Assembly (NCBI GenBank): GCA_002372735.1
Contig: DFIE01000066.1
Span: forward strand, 1 to 5,276
Length of the DNA: 5,276 nucleotides
Direction: 5' to 3'
Origin: Clostridiales bacterium UBA3705
Lineage (GTDB): Bacteria; Bacillota_A; Clostridia; Oscillospirales; Oscillospiraceae
The translations under genes and the position numbers were made by a program. Numbering within the stretch: the stretch's first letter is position 1; every line of letters starts with the position of its first letter. The notes beneath the pieces are model-generated. The model saw only the letters and a list, made by a program, of their open reading frames with translations, was not told where the DNA came from and did not search any database. Positions 1 to 5,276 of this stretch are shown one piece after another.

Positions 1-2
1 CC

Positions 3-500
3 CTACGGGCGTGTGCGTATCCCGCCGCCCCGGTGGGAACAGCGGGCCAGCACGTCCCGCAGCAGGGTCTGCAGCAGGTCTGCGTGGCGGGCGCACTCCG
101 CCCCCAGCTGCTCCAGCCGGCCCCGGGCGTCCTCCATCTGTCCGGCCAGACGCCGGGCTTCTCTGCCTGCCTCCTCCAGGGCCAGACACAGGGTCCGCAG
201 CTGCCCGGCGGTCTCCTGCCCGGGGGCGGGGGCCGGGGGGCGCAGCTGCAGCCGTCTGCCGGTCTGCAGATAATACAGGGTCTCCAGCTTCCGCACCCGG
301 CTGTCGCACCGGGCCGCCAGACGCAGCGCTAGCTGCCGCTCCCGGCCCCGCAGATCCCCCGCCAGGGCCCGCAGCCCCACCCCCACGGCCTGCTGGGCCT
401 GCACCAGATTCTCCAGCTGCGCCGGCACCAGGGCCCGGGGGGCCGCAGGCTCCCGGCCGTACACCCGATCCAGCACCGCCCGTTGGGTTTCCAGGTCCAT
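3..500 (-). CDS. Small helical protein, possibly a degenerate ferritin-like protein
   Basis: This is a 165-residue, very GC-rich reading frame with a TAG stop. I chose the ATG at 500 because an AAGGTGG Shine-Dalgarno-like sequence lies 7 bases upstream; a longer frame exists but would run back through the divergent promoter. The protein has no signal peptide or membrane segment. It is almost entirely helical: two helices (about 26-86), a Pro/Ala linker (87-95) and two more helices (about 97-154), then a basic Gly/Arg tail. The LYYLQTG stretch at 75-81 and the HADLLQTLL stretch at 139-147 resemble ferritin-like/rubrerythrin-type four-helix proteins of Clostridia. However, the usual Glu and E-x-x-H iron ligands are mostly not in place: the residues before LYYLQTG read CDSRVRKLE. 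A metal-binding role is therefore doubtful. A simple coiled-coil protein is the alternative. The gene is divergent from the flotillin unit and its own promoter is not obvious. Confidence 0.72.
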   Translation of the reverse strand: MDLETQRAVLDRVYGREPAAPRALVPAQLENLVQAQQAVGVGLRALAGDLRGRERQLALRLAARCDSRVRKLETLYYLQTGRRLQLRPPAPAPGQETAGQLRTLCLALEEAGREARRLAGQMEDARGRLEQLGAECARHADLLQTLLRDVLARCSHRGGGIRTRP

Positions 501-572
501 GGAATCACCACCTTTCCCTCCAGTGTATGCCGCAGCGCCCCGCCGGGTGCGGAAATATTTTGTCGAACCCCC

Positions 573-601
573 TTGACAGGGGCCGGAAAATATGCTATAA
601 G
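573..601 (+). promoter_or_regulatory. Sigma-A promoter of the riboswitch-flotillin unit
   Basis: A perfect TTGACA -35 box (573-578) is followed after exactly 17 bases by TATAAG (596-601). A TG at 593-594 gives an extended -10. Transcription would start near 607-609, giving a leader of about 195 bases before the flotillin ATG. The surrounding DNA is much more AT-rich than the coding regions. No operator is obvious overlapping the boxes. Confidence 0.85.
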
Positions 602-625
602 GAAACCACAAAGGAATATTGCTCT

Positions 626-707
626 TGAGGGAGTAGTTCCCCCCACCGGGGAGATGGCGCCGTCAACACGCTGCATGCAGCCGGCCCACCTTGAAAAACG
701 AGACTCA
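626..707 (+). promoter_or_regulatory. yybP-ykoY family (manganese) riboswitch aptamer
   Basis: The leader shows the ordered conserved blocks of the yybP-ykoY Mn2+ riboswitch. A short P1 pairs TGAG (626-629) with CTCA (704-707). After the 5' strand comes GGAGTAG (630-636), the conserved loop-1 segment; before the 3' strand comes AACGAGA (697-703), matching the family's GCAAGA/CGAGA block. A CCCC/GGGG hairpin occupies 639-651. The second arm has CGTCAACAC (661-669), the conserved loop-3 segment with the metal-contacting CA. It is capped by a GCTG/CAGC hairpin (670-681) and faced by CGG (682-684), as in the Lactococcus aptamer. The lower helix pairs 655-657 with 686-688 and may extend outward with one mismatch. 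The family senses Mn2+ and usually controls Mn exporters or related membrane proteins; here it precedes a flotillin gene. P1 is short, and I recognised the motif by eye only. Confidence 0.8.
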
Positions 708-712
708 TGTTC

Positions 713-747
713 AGGCCACTGGGGTCTGCGCATGGGCCTTTTCTTTT
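713..747 (+). terminator. Candidate intrinsic terminator of the riboswitch expression platform
   Basis: AGGCC (713-717) can pair with GGCCT (735-739). The stem extends through A718-T733 and T720-A732/G721-C731 with small bulges, and is followed at once by a T-rich tract, TTTTCTTTT (739-747). It lies just 3' of the aptamer and about 55 bases before the flotillin start codon, as expected of a transcriptional expression platform. The 3' arm (TGGGCC, 733-738) is also perfectly complementary to GGCCCA at 683-688 inside the aptamer, so mutually exclusive folds are possible. Confidence 0.6.
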
Positions 748-790
748 GGAGCAATGTCCCCGTCCGTATCCGCCCTGTCATACACACAAA

Positions 791-796
791 AGGAGG
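791..796 (+). promoter_or_regulatory. Ribosome binding site of the flotillin gene
   Basis: AGGAGG sits 7 bases before ATG 804 and fixes that codon as the start. The same frame stays open back to 483, but the upstream part lies over the promoter and riboswitch and encodes nothing flotillin-like. Confidence 0.9.
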
Positions 797-803
797 TATC
801 CCC

Positions 804-2288
804 ATGTTTGCATTTGTCGCAGTGGATCTCGCCGGGCTGCTGCCCTTTCTCCCCTTTGTCATTCTGGCGGTGGTTTTGATCATCATCCTGGCCACCGGCT
901 ACGTCAAGGCCCCGCCCGACCAGGCCTACATCATCTCCGGCATGAAGCGTGAAGGCCGGATCCTGGTGGGCCGGGCCGGCATCAAGGTCCCGTTCTTTGA
1001 GCGGATGGACAAGCTGTACCTGGGCCAGATGACCGTGGACATCAAGACCGAGCAGTCCGTCCCCACCAACGATTTCATCAACGTCAACGTGGACGCCGTG
1101 GCCAAGGTCCGCATCACCCCCAACCCCGAGGGCATCAAGCTGGCCGCCAAGAACTTTTTGAATATGCGGCCCGAGCGCATCGCCGCCGAGCTGCAGGATA
1201 CCCTCCAGGGCAATATGCGTGAAATCATCGGCACCCTGTCCCTGAAGGACATCAACACCGACCGGGATTCCTTCTCCGACCAGGTGATGATGAAGGCCGC
1301 CCGGGACATGGACAAGCTGGGCATTGAGATTCTGTCCTGCAACATCCAGAACGTCACCGACGAAAACGGCCTGATCCGCGACCTGGGTGCGGACAACACC
1401 TCTCTCATCAAGAAGAACGCGGCCATTGCCAAGGCCCAGGCGGACCGGGACGTGGCCATTGCCAAGGCCCAGGCGGACAAGGCCGCCAACGACGCCCGGG
1501 TGGAGGCCGACACCGTCATCGCCCAGCGGCAGAACGAGCTGGCCATCCGCCAGGCCGAGCTGAAGGTGGAGGCCGACACCAAGAAGGCCGAGGCCGACGC
1601 CGCCTACGAGATCCAGAAGCAGGAGCAGCAGAAGTCCATCCAGACCGCCACCGTCAACGCCCAGATCGCCAAGGCCGAGCGTGACGCCGAGCTGAAGAAG
1701 CAGAACGTGGAGGTCACCAAGCAGACCCTGGACGCCGAAATCCGCGCCAAGGCGGACGCCGAGCTCTACCGGCAGAAGCAGGAGGCCGAGGCCGATCTCT
1801 TCCGCCGGCAGAAGGACGCCGAGGCCCGCCGGTACGAGCAGGAGCAGGCCGCCGCCGCCCAAAAGGTGGCCGCAGACGCGGTGAAGTACGCCAAGGAGCA
1901 GGAGGCCGAGGGCATCAAGGCCGTGGGCGAGGCGGAGGCCGCCGCCATCCGGGCCAAGGCCGTGGCCGAGGCCGAGGGCATTGACAAGAAGGCCGAGGCC
2001 ATGAAGAAGTACGGCGAGGCCGCCGTGATCGAGATGGTCATGAACGCCCTGCCCGAGATTGCCAAAAACGTGGCCGAGCCCCTAAGCAAGGTGGACCGGA
2101 TCACCATGTACGGCGAGGGCAACTCCGCCAAGCTGATTTCCGACATCGTGGGCTCCACCACCCAGATCACCGAGGGCTTTGCCTCGGGCATGGGCATTGA
2201 CATCAAGTCTCTGCTGATCGGGGCCCTGGGCGGCAAGCTCGCTGCCCCGGAGGACCGGACCCAGCCCTTTGAGGTAGACCAGGCATAA
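804..2288 (+). CDS. floT: Flotillin family protein (SPFH/band 7 membrane scaffold)
   Basis: This 494-residue protein is close in length to Bacillus subtilis FloT (about 509). A single hydrophobic segment at 9-31 anchors the N-terminus in the cytoplasmic membrane, with the body in the cytosol. An SPFH/PHB domain follows at roughly 35-205, including the family-type stretch GIEILSCNIQNVTDENG. A long Ala/Glu/Lys-rich coiled coil (about 212-400) has EA repeats typical of flotillins. The C-terminal oligomerisation region includes YGEAAVIEMVMNALPEIAK and PLSKVDRITMYG, which align with the FloT C-terminus. Flotillins assemble into membrane microdomains and affect fluidity, secretion and signalling; the specific clients here cannot be read from sequence. 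No NfeD-like partner gene, often adjacent to flotillin genes, is in the window. Expression appears governed by the 573-601 promoter and the manganese-type riboswitch, with a terminator right after the TAA, so it is probably monocistronic. The exact floT orthology is inferred. Confidence 0.93.
   Translation: MFAFVAVDLAGLLPFLPFVILAVVLIIILATGYVKAPPDQAYIISGMKREGRILVGRAGIKVPFFERMDKLYLGQMTVDIKTEQSVPTNDFINVNVDAVAKVRITPNPEGIKLAAKNFLNMRPERIAAELQDTLQGNMREIIGTLSLKDINTDRDSFSDQVMMKAARDMDKLGIEILSCNIQNVTDENGLIRDLGADNTSLIKKNAAIAKAQADRDVAIAKAQADKAANDARVEADTVIAQRQNELAIRQAELKVEADTKKAEADAAYEIQKQEQQKSIQTATVNAQIAKAERDAELKKQNVEVTKQTLDAEIRAKADAELYRQKQEAEADLFRRQKDAEARRYEQEQAAAAQKVAADAVKYAKEQEAEGIKAVGEAEAAAIRAKAVAEAEGIDKKAEAMKKYGEAAVIEMVMNALPEIAKNVAEPLSKVDRITMYGEGNSAKLISDIVGSTTQITEGFASGMGIDIKSLLIGALGGKLAAPEDRTQPFEVDQA
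1421..1478 (+). repeat. Exact 25-bp tandem-spaced direct repeat within the flotillin coiled coil
   Basis: Positions 1421-1445 and 1454-1478 are identical over 25 bases, offset by 33 bases (11 codons). Each copy encodes AIAKAQAD. The 11-residue spacing fits a hendecad coiled-coil period at the start of the EA-rich region. Identity at synonymous positions suggests recent duplication or gene conversion, although the strong codon bias of the region also favours it. Confidence 0.8.
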
Positions 2289-2292
2289 TCCC

Positions 2293-2330
2293 GCCCCCCC
2301 TGCGGCAGCTGCCGCAGGGGGGCTTTGTAT
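2293..2330 (+). terminator. Intrinsic terminator of the flotillin gene
   Basis: A perfect stem begins just after the flotillin stop: CCCCCC plus TGCGGC (2295-2306) pairs with GCCGCA plus GGGGGG (2311-2322) around an AGCT loop. It is followed by the short T-rich tail CTTTGTAT. Twelve uninterrupted, nearly all G-C pairs make it very stable. The T-tract is short but adequate. Confidence 0.85.
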
Positions 2331-2340
2331 CCCCGGGGGC

Positions 2341-2376
2341 AGACAAAACCCCCCGCTGCCCTCAGGCAGCGGGGGG
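2341..2376 (-). terminator. Intrinsic terminator reading from the EF-G-like gene side
   Basis: CCCCCCGCTGCC (2349-2360) pairs perfectly with GGCAGCGGGGGG (2365-2376) around a CTCA loop. On the minus strand the stem is followed by TTTTGTCT (complement of 2341-2348), the better of the two possible tails, so it serves the leftward EF-G-like transcript. On the plus strand the tail is TTGGTGTG, so it could be a weak backup for the flotillin transcript. The leftward transcript must cross the multi-hairpin element (2399-2570) before reaching it. Confidence 0.8.
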
Positions 2377-2398
2377 TTGGTGTGTGATAATACTGAAC

Positions 2399-2570
2399 TG
2401 CAATAAAACGATTGAATCGTTTTATTGCCTGCGGCGAACGCCGCAGATGCCAAGCCAAGTGGGCTTGGCATGTTCAGCTATTGTACGTACGAATGCCTCC
2501 GCATTTCATGCGGAGCGTCGAACACTTTCCGTGTTCGACGAATAAAACCATTATAAATGGTTTTATTGCA
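2399..2570. repeat. Composite palindromic element of six tandem hairpins (MITE-like or structured 3' UTR)
   Basis: Six near-perfect inverted repeats lie one after another. H1: 2400-2413/2415-2428, arm GCAATAAAACGATT. H2: 2429-2436/2439-2446, arm CTGCGGCG. H3: 2447-2456/2462-2471, arm ATGCCAAGCC. A palindrome GTACGTAC (2483-2490) follows near the centre. Then H4: 2497-2504/2508-2515, arm CTCCGCAT. H5: 2516-2525/2531-2540, arm CGTCGAACAC. H6: 2541-2552/2556-2567, arm AATAAAACCATT. The outer ends are terminal inverted repeats: TGCAATAAAACGATT at the left matches the reverse complement of the right end with one difference. No clear target-site duplication is visible. There is no ORF inside, so it would be a non-autonomous element or a structured RNA in the 3' UTR of the leftward EF-G-like gene. 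I do not recognise a named family. Confidence 0.85.
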
Positions 2571-2588
2571 TTCTAGTATAAGGGGGAA

Positions 2589-4628
2589 TCAGTCTTCCTC
2601 TTCCTTGGCGTCCTCGATGATCTTGGCCTGGTTCATCTGGGGGACTTCCTCGTAGCGGACGAACTTCATGCTGTAGGAGCCGCGGCCCTGGGTCATAGAC
2701 CGCAGGTCGATGGCGTAGGAGCTCATCTCGCCGATGGGCACCTCAGCCTCAATGACGCCGCCGCCCATACCCATCACGCGGCCGCGGCGCTTGTTCAGGT
2801 CGCCGATGACGTCGCCGGTGTAGGTGTCGGGCACAAAGACCTTCAGCTCAGCAATGGGCTCCAGGATGGTGGGGCCGGCCTGGGGCAGGCCTTCCTTGTA
2901 GGCGATGCCGGCAGCGGTCTGGAATGCCATATCGGAGGAGTCCACAGGGTGGGAGGAGCCGAAGTACAGGGTAGCCTTCAGGTTTACCACGGGGTAGCCG
3001 GCCAGCACGCCCTTGGTGACGCAGTTGCGCAGGCCCTTTTCCACGGAGGGGATGAAGTTCTTGGGCACGCAGCCGCCCACGGTCTCGTCCACAAAGATCA
3101 TATCATCCTGCTCGTCCTGATGCTCAAAGCGGATGTAGACGTCGCCGAACTGGCCGTGACCGCCGGACTGCTTCTTGTGGCGGCCGTGCTGCTCTACCTT
3201 CCGCTTGATGGTCTCGCGGTAGGCAATCTTGGCGGGCCGGAGCTCGGCCTCGACCTTATACTTGGAGGCCAGCTTGGCGATGATCACGCTCAGGTGAATG
3301 TCGCACACGCCGGCGATGATCATTTCCTTGGTCTCGGGGTCGTTGCCGTAGGTGAAGGAGGCGTCCTCTTCGTTCAGCTTCGCCAGGCCGGCGGCGACCT
3401 TGTCCTCCTGGCCCTTGGTCTTGGCGTAGATGGCCATGCGGTAGCAGGGCTCGTCGTACTCCATGGGCTTCAGGTTGACCACCTTGCCGGCCAGACCCAG
3501 GGTGTCGCCGGTGCGGACGGAGGCCAGCTTGGTGAACACGCCGATGTCGCCGCAGCAGACCTTGGCGGTCTTGGTGTTGTCCTTGCCCCGGGGGAAGAAG
3601 GTGTTGCCCAGCTTCTCGTTGGTGCCGGTGCGGCTGTTGACCACGGTGAGGGTGTCCTCGATGTCGCCGGAGATGACCTTGAAGTAGGAGTTCTTGCCGT
3701 ACTGGTCGGACATGGTGTTAAACACAAAGGCCATGGGGCTGCCGGCGGGATCCAGCTTCAGCTCGCCCTCGTTGCCGTCCTCGTCCACGGTGACCATGGG
3801 CTTGCCCTCCAGGGGGGAGGGGGCGTACTTGACCAGGTTGGCCATCAGGGCGTTCACGCCTAGGCCGGTGGTGTTGCAGCCGCAGAACACGGGGGTGATG
3901 GTGCGGGTGGCAATGCCGTCCTTGATGCCCTTGGTCAGCTCTTCGGGGGTGAAGGGCTCTTCCATGAAGAACTTCTCCATGAGCGCCTCGTCGGTCTCGG
4001 CGACCTGCTCGTTGAGTTCCATCATATACTCTTCGATGCGGTCCTCGGCGTCGGCGGGCAGGGCAATCTCCTTGCCGGCGGCGTCATAGGCCTTCTTCTC
4101 GATGAGATCCACCACGCCCACGGGCTGCTCGCCGTTCAGGATGGGGAAGGTGAAGGGGATGACAGAGGCGCCGAAGGTATCCCGCAGGCTCTGCAGGGTG
4201 CCGAAGAAGTTGGCATGCTCCTCGTCCAGCTTGGACACGTAGAACATGGCGGGCAGCTCCCGGTCGGCCAGGGCCTTCCAGCCCTTCTCGGTGCCCACGG
4301 CAATGCCGGACTTGGCAGTCAGCACGATGACGCCGGAGTCGGCCACGCGCAGGGACTGCACCACCTCACCGGCAAAGTCGAAGTAGCCGGGGTTGTCCAG
4401 GATGTTCAGCTTGGTCTTGTTGTATTCCACAGGGATCACAGAGGTCTTGATGGAATACTGTCTCTTCTTCTCCTCGTCGTCAAAGTCGGAGACGGTGGTT
4501 CCGTCGGCGCGTCTGCCCAGACGGGTGATCACCTTGGTGGTAAAGAGCATGCTCTCACACAGGGCGGACTTGCCGTCGCCGCCGTGACCCAGCAGTGCTA
4601 CGTTGCGGATATCCTTCGCAGTATACAT
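2589..4628 (-). CDS. fusA2: Elongation factor G-like translational GTPase (EF-G paralogue)
   Basis: This 679-residue protein has the full EF-G domain order. The G domain occupies about 5-275 including a G' insert, with P-loop GHGGDGKS at 14-21, switch I Thr62, G3 DNPGYFDF at 78-85, G4 SKLD at 132-135 and a G5-like CGCNTTG at 249-255. Domain II follows at about 297-385 and domain III at about 395-470. Domain IV includes KQSGGHGQFGDV (486-497) and the tip loop HPVDSSD (560-566). Domain V (about 590-665) has GDVIGDLNKRRG and LRSMTQGRGSYSM. EF-G moves tRNA and mRNA through the ribosome in the cytoplasm. The G3 Tyr82 replaces the usual catalytic-site His and G4 Ser132 replaces Asn, placing it with the EF-G2-like paralogues rather than the housekeeping FusA, though databases often label both fusA. 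ATG 4628 is chosen for its AAAGGAG ribosome site; the frame extends further but starts before the likely transcript. The acidic tail KEEED ends the protein. Its precise role is unknown. Confidence 0.93.
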   Translation of the reverse strand: MYTAKDIRNVALLGHGGDGKSALCESMLFTTKVITRLGRRADGTTVSDFDDEEKKRQYSIKTSVIPVEYNKTKLNILDNPGYFDFAGEVVQSLRVADSGVIVLTAKSGIAVGTEKGWKALADRELPAMFYVSKLDEEHANFFGTLQSLRDTFGASVIPFTFPILNGEQPVGVVDLIEKKAYDAAGKEIALPADAEDRIEEYMMELNEQVAETDEALMEKFFMEEPFTPEELTKGIKDGIATRTITPVFCGCNTTGLGVNALMANLVKYAPSPLEGKPMVTVDEDGNEGELKLDPAGSPMAFVFNTMSDQYGKNSYFKVISGDIEDTLTVVNSRTGTNEKLGNTFFPRGKDNTKTAKVCCGDIGVFTKLASVRTGDTLGLAGKVVNLKPMEYDEPCYRMAIYAKTKGQEDKVAAGLAKLNEEDASFTYGNDPETKEMIIAGVCDIHLSVIIAKLASKYKVEAELRPAKIAYRETIKRKVEQHGRHKKQSGGHGQFGDVYIRFEHQDEQDDMIFVDETVGGCVPKNFIPSVEKGLRNCVTKGVLAGYPVVNLKATLYFGSSHPVDSSDMAFQTAAGIAYKEGLPQAGPTILEPIAELKVFVPDTYTGDVIGDLNKRRGRVMGMGGGVIEAEVPIGEMSSYAIDLRSMTQGRGSYSMKFVRYEEVPQMNQAKIIEDAKEEED

Positions 4629-4638
4629 GTTTTGTTTT

Positions 4639-4645
4639 CTCCTTT
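4639..4645 (-). promoter_or_regulatory. Ribosome binding site of the EF-G-like gene
   Basis: On the minus strand this reads AAAGGAG, ending 10 bases before ATG 4628. It supports that start over an in-frame ATG at 4676 that lies at about the predicted transcription start and has no ribosome site. Confidence 0.8.
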
Positions 4646-4684
4646 CGTCGCGGCCCAAACGCCGTTTACGCCACAATTAAAACT

Positions 4685-4713
4685 ATTATATACAAGATTC
4701 CGGACAATTGCAA
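4685..4713 (-). promoter_or_regulatory. Sigma-A promoter of the EF-G-like gene
   Basis: On the minus strand TTGCAA (4713-4708) and a perfect TATAAT (4690-4685) are separated by exactly 17 bases. Transcription would start around 4677-4679, giving a leader of about 50 bases. The AT-rich flank upstream (4714-4750) could act as an UP element. Confidence 0.87.
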
Positions 4714-4714
4714 T

Positions 4715-4732
4715 GCAAATTATGAGATTTGC
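4715..4732. repeat. Short inverted repeat abutting the -35 box of the EF-G-like promoter
   Basis: GCAAAT (4715-4720) and ATTTGC (4727-4732) are perfect inverted arms around a 6-base spacer. They start one base upstream of the -35 box. The placement fits an activator or repressor site, but with 6-bp AT-rich arms a chance occurrence is possible. No regulator is encoded nearby. Confidence 0.4.
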
Positions 4733-4764
4733 AGAATTATTTTTTGAAATAGCGGTGACCGGGC

Positions 4765-5276
4765 TCAATAATGCCTGGGCCAACTGGTAATCAGCAGGGT
4801 GGGCACCAGCCACACGGCCAGATACAGCAGCACATTGACTGCCGTGGCGGTCTCATAGGCGGGCAGGGCCGCCAGGATGGCCATCAGCACCAGGCCGGCC
4901 AGACCGCCCAGCACCGCCAGGGCCGCGGCCAGCAGGGTGGCCGAGCGCAGCACCCGGCCGCCGGCGGCGGACTCGGCAAAGCCCACAAAGCTGTCCTCGG
5001 TGAGCAGGGCGCCCTGGTGGCTCTTTTTCAGCTTCCGCTCAGACAGGCGCAGCCGCTCCTTGGTGGGGGGATAGTTGAGCCCGTTGGTGGGGATGCCGAA
5101 CTTGGATTTCAGGAACCGGGGGGTGCCCAGGAAGGTCCGGGTGACCAGAATGGTCTGGAAGTGCCGGTTCCGGGCAATGGCGGTCAGCCCCCGGCGCACG
5201 CCATCGGCGGGCTCGTACTTCACCGCGAACACCGCCCCCAGCTCGCCGTTGACGGACACATACACTGCCTGGCGGA
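4765..5276 (-). CDS. C-terminal part of a membrane protein, possibly P-type ATPase-related (5' end outside window)
   Basis: The frame is open to the window edge and ends with TGA at 4765-4767; 169 residues are visible. An internal GTG could be read as a start, but the frame continues upstream without a stop and no ribosome site is seen, so the gene is taken as partial. The visible N-terminal part, VYVSVNGELGAVFAVKYEP (residues 4-22), resembles the strand just before the hinge of the P-type ATPase phosphorylation domain, where the protein usually reads VDG-LAGV-AL. The following GLTAIARNRHFQTILVTR would then match the helix and strand leading to the TGD motif, but that motif is absent (VTRT). 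Two hydrophobic segments, about 112-136 and 146-165, form a C-terminal membrane hairpin. A degenerate or non-catalytic P-type ATPase-like protein is a tentative reading; an unrelated membrane protein is possible. No terminator follows, so some read-through into the EF-G-like gene is possible. Confidence 0.75.
   Translation of the reverse strand, partial: RQAVYVSVNGELGAVFAVKYEPADGVRRGLTAIARNRHFQTILVTRTFLGTPRFLKSKFGIPTNGLNYPPTKERLRLSERKLKKSHQGALLTEDSFVGFAESAAGGRVLRSATLLAAALAVLGGLAGLVLMAILAALPAYETATAVNVLLYLAVWLVPTLLITSWPRHY

Noticed and set aside
501..611. N-terminal extension of the leftward 165-residue protein
   Set aside because: It would overlap the divergent promoter, and ATG 500 has its own ribosome site.
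11..628. Plus-strand frames across the first 630 bases
   Set aside because: They are Pro/Ala/Arg-rich low-complexity shadows of the minus-strand gene.
483..803. N-terminal extension of the flotillin frame by 107 codons
   Set aside because: It spans the promoter and riboswitch, encodes no flotillin-like sequence, and ATG 804 has a perfect ribosome site and is directly followed by the membrane anchor.
711..1862. Long open frame on the minus strand opposite the flotillin gene (383 codons)
   Set aside because: It is an antisense shadow of a GC-rich gene: Gly/Leu/Val-rich low-complexity product, no ribosome site, and fully overlapped by a well-supported flotillin.
2399..2570. CRISPR array
   Set aside because: The hairpin arms are all different except the two ends, with no regular repeat-spacer pattern.
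2949..3863. Long open frame on the plus strand opposite the EF-G-like gene (304 codons)
   Set aside because: It is an antisense shadow with a His/Gly/Val/Leu-rich product and no recognisable domain, caused by GC-biased third positions of the EF-G-like gene.
4741..4764. Terminator for the partial membrane-protein gene
   Set aside because: The minus strand has an A-rich stretch after the stop, but only a tight CGGT/ACCG palindrome and no T-tract.

Overview
The window is GC-rich, with strong G/C preference at third codon positions. It carries consensus Gram-positive promoters and Shine-Dalgarno sites, a flotillin of the Bacillus FloT type, and an EF-G paralogue. This suggests a high-GC, low-oxygen gut Firmicute of the Oscillospiraceae type (Flavonifractor/Lawsonibacter-like). 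That placement is inference; there is no marker rRNA here.

Layout: (1) At 3-500 (-) is a small helical protein, possibly a decayed ferritin-like protein. (2) At 501-803 is a divergent regulatory region. It holds a near-consensus sigma-A promoter (573-601), a leader RNA matching the yybP-ykoY manganese riboswitch pattern (626-707), a candidate intrinsic terminator (713-747) and a strong ribosome binding site. Together these form a riboswitch-controlled leader for the next gene. (3) At 804-2288 (+) is a complete flotillin of the SPFH family. (4) At 2289-2588 is a convergent intergenic region. It has one terminator for the flotillin gene, a second pointing the other way for the EF-G-like gene, and between them and that gene's stop a roughly 170-bp element made of six consecutive hairpins around a central palindrome, with matching ends. 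(5) At 2589-4628 (-) is an EF-G-like GTPase whose G3 and G4 motifs differ from canonical EF-G, with its own consensus promoter at 4685-4713. (6) At 4765-5276 (-) is the C-terminal part of a membrane protein, possibly P-type ATPase-related, cut by the window edge.

The genes do not form one operon. The flotillin gene appears to be a single-gene unit bounded by its own promoter, riboswitch and terminator, so the flotillin itself would be the target of metal sensing. The two most interesting items are this manganese-type riboswitch in front of a membrane-scaffold gene and the multi-hairpin element downstream of it.
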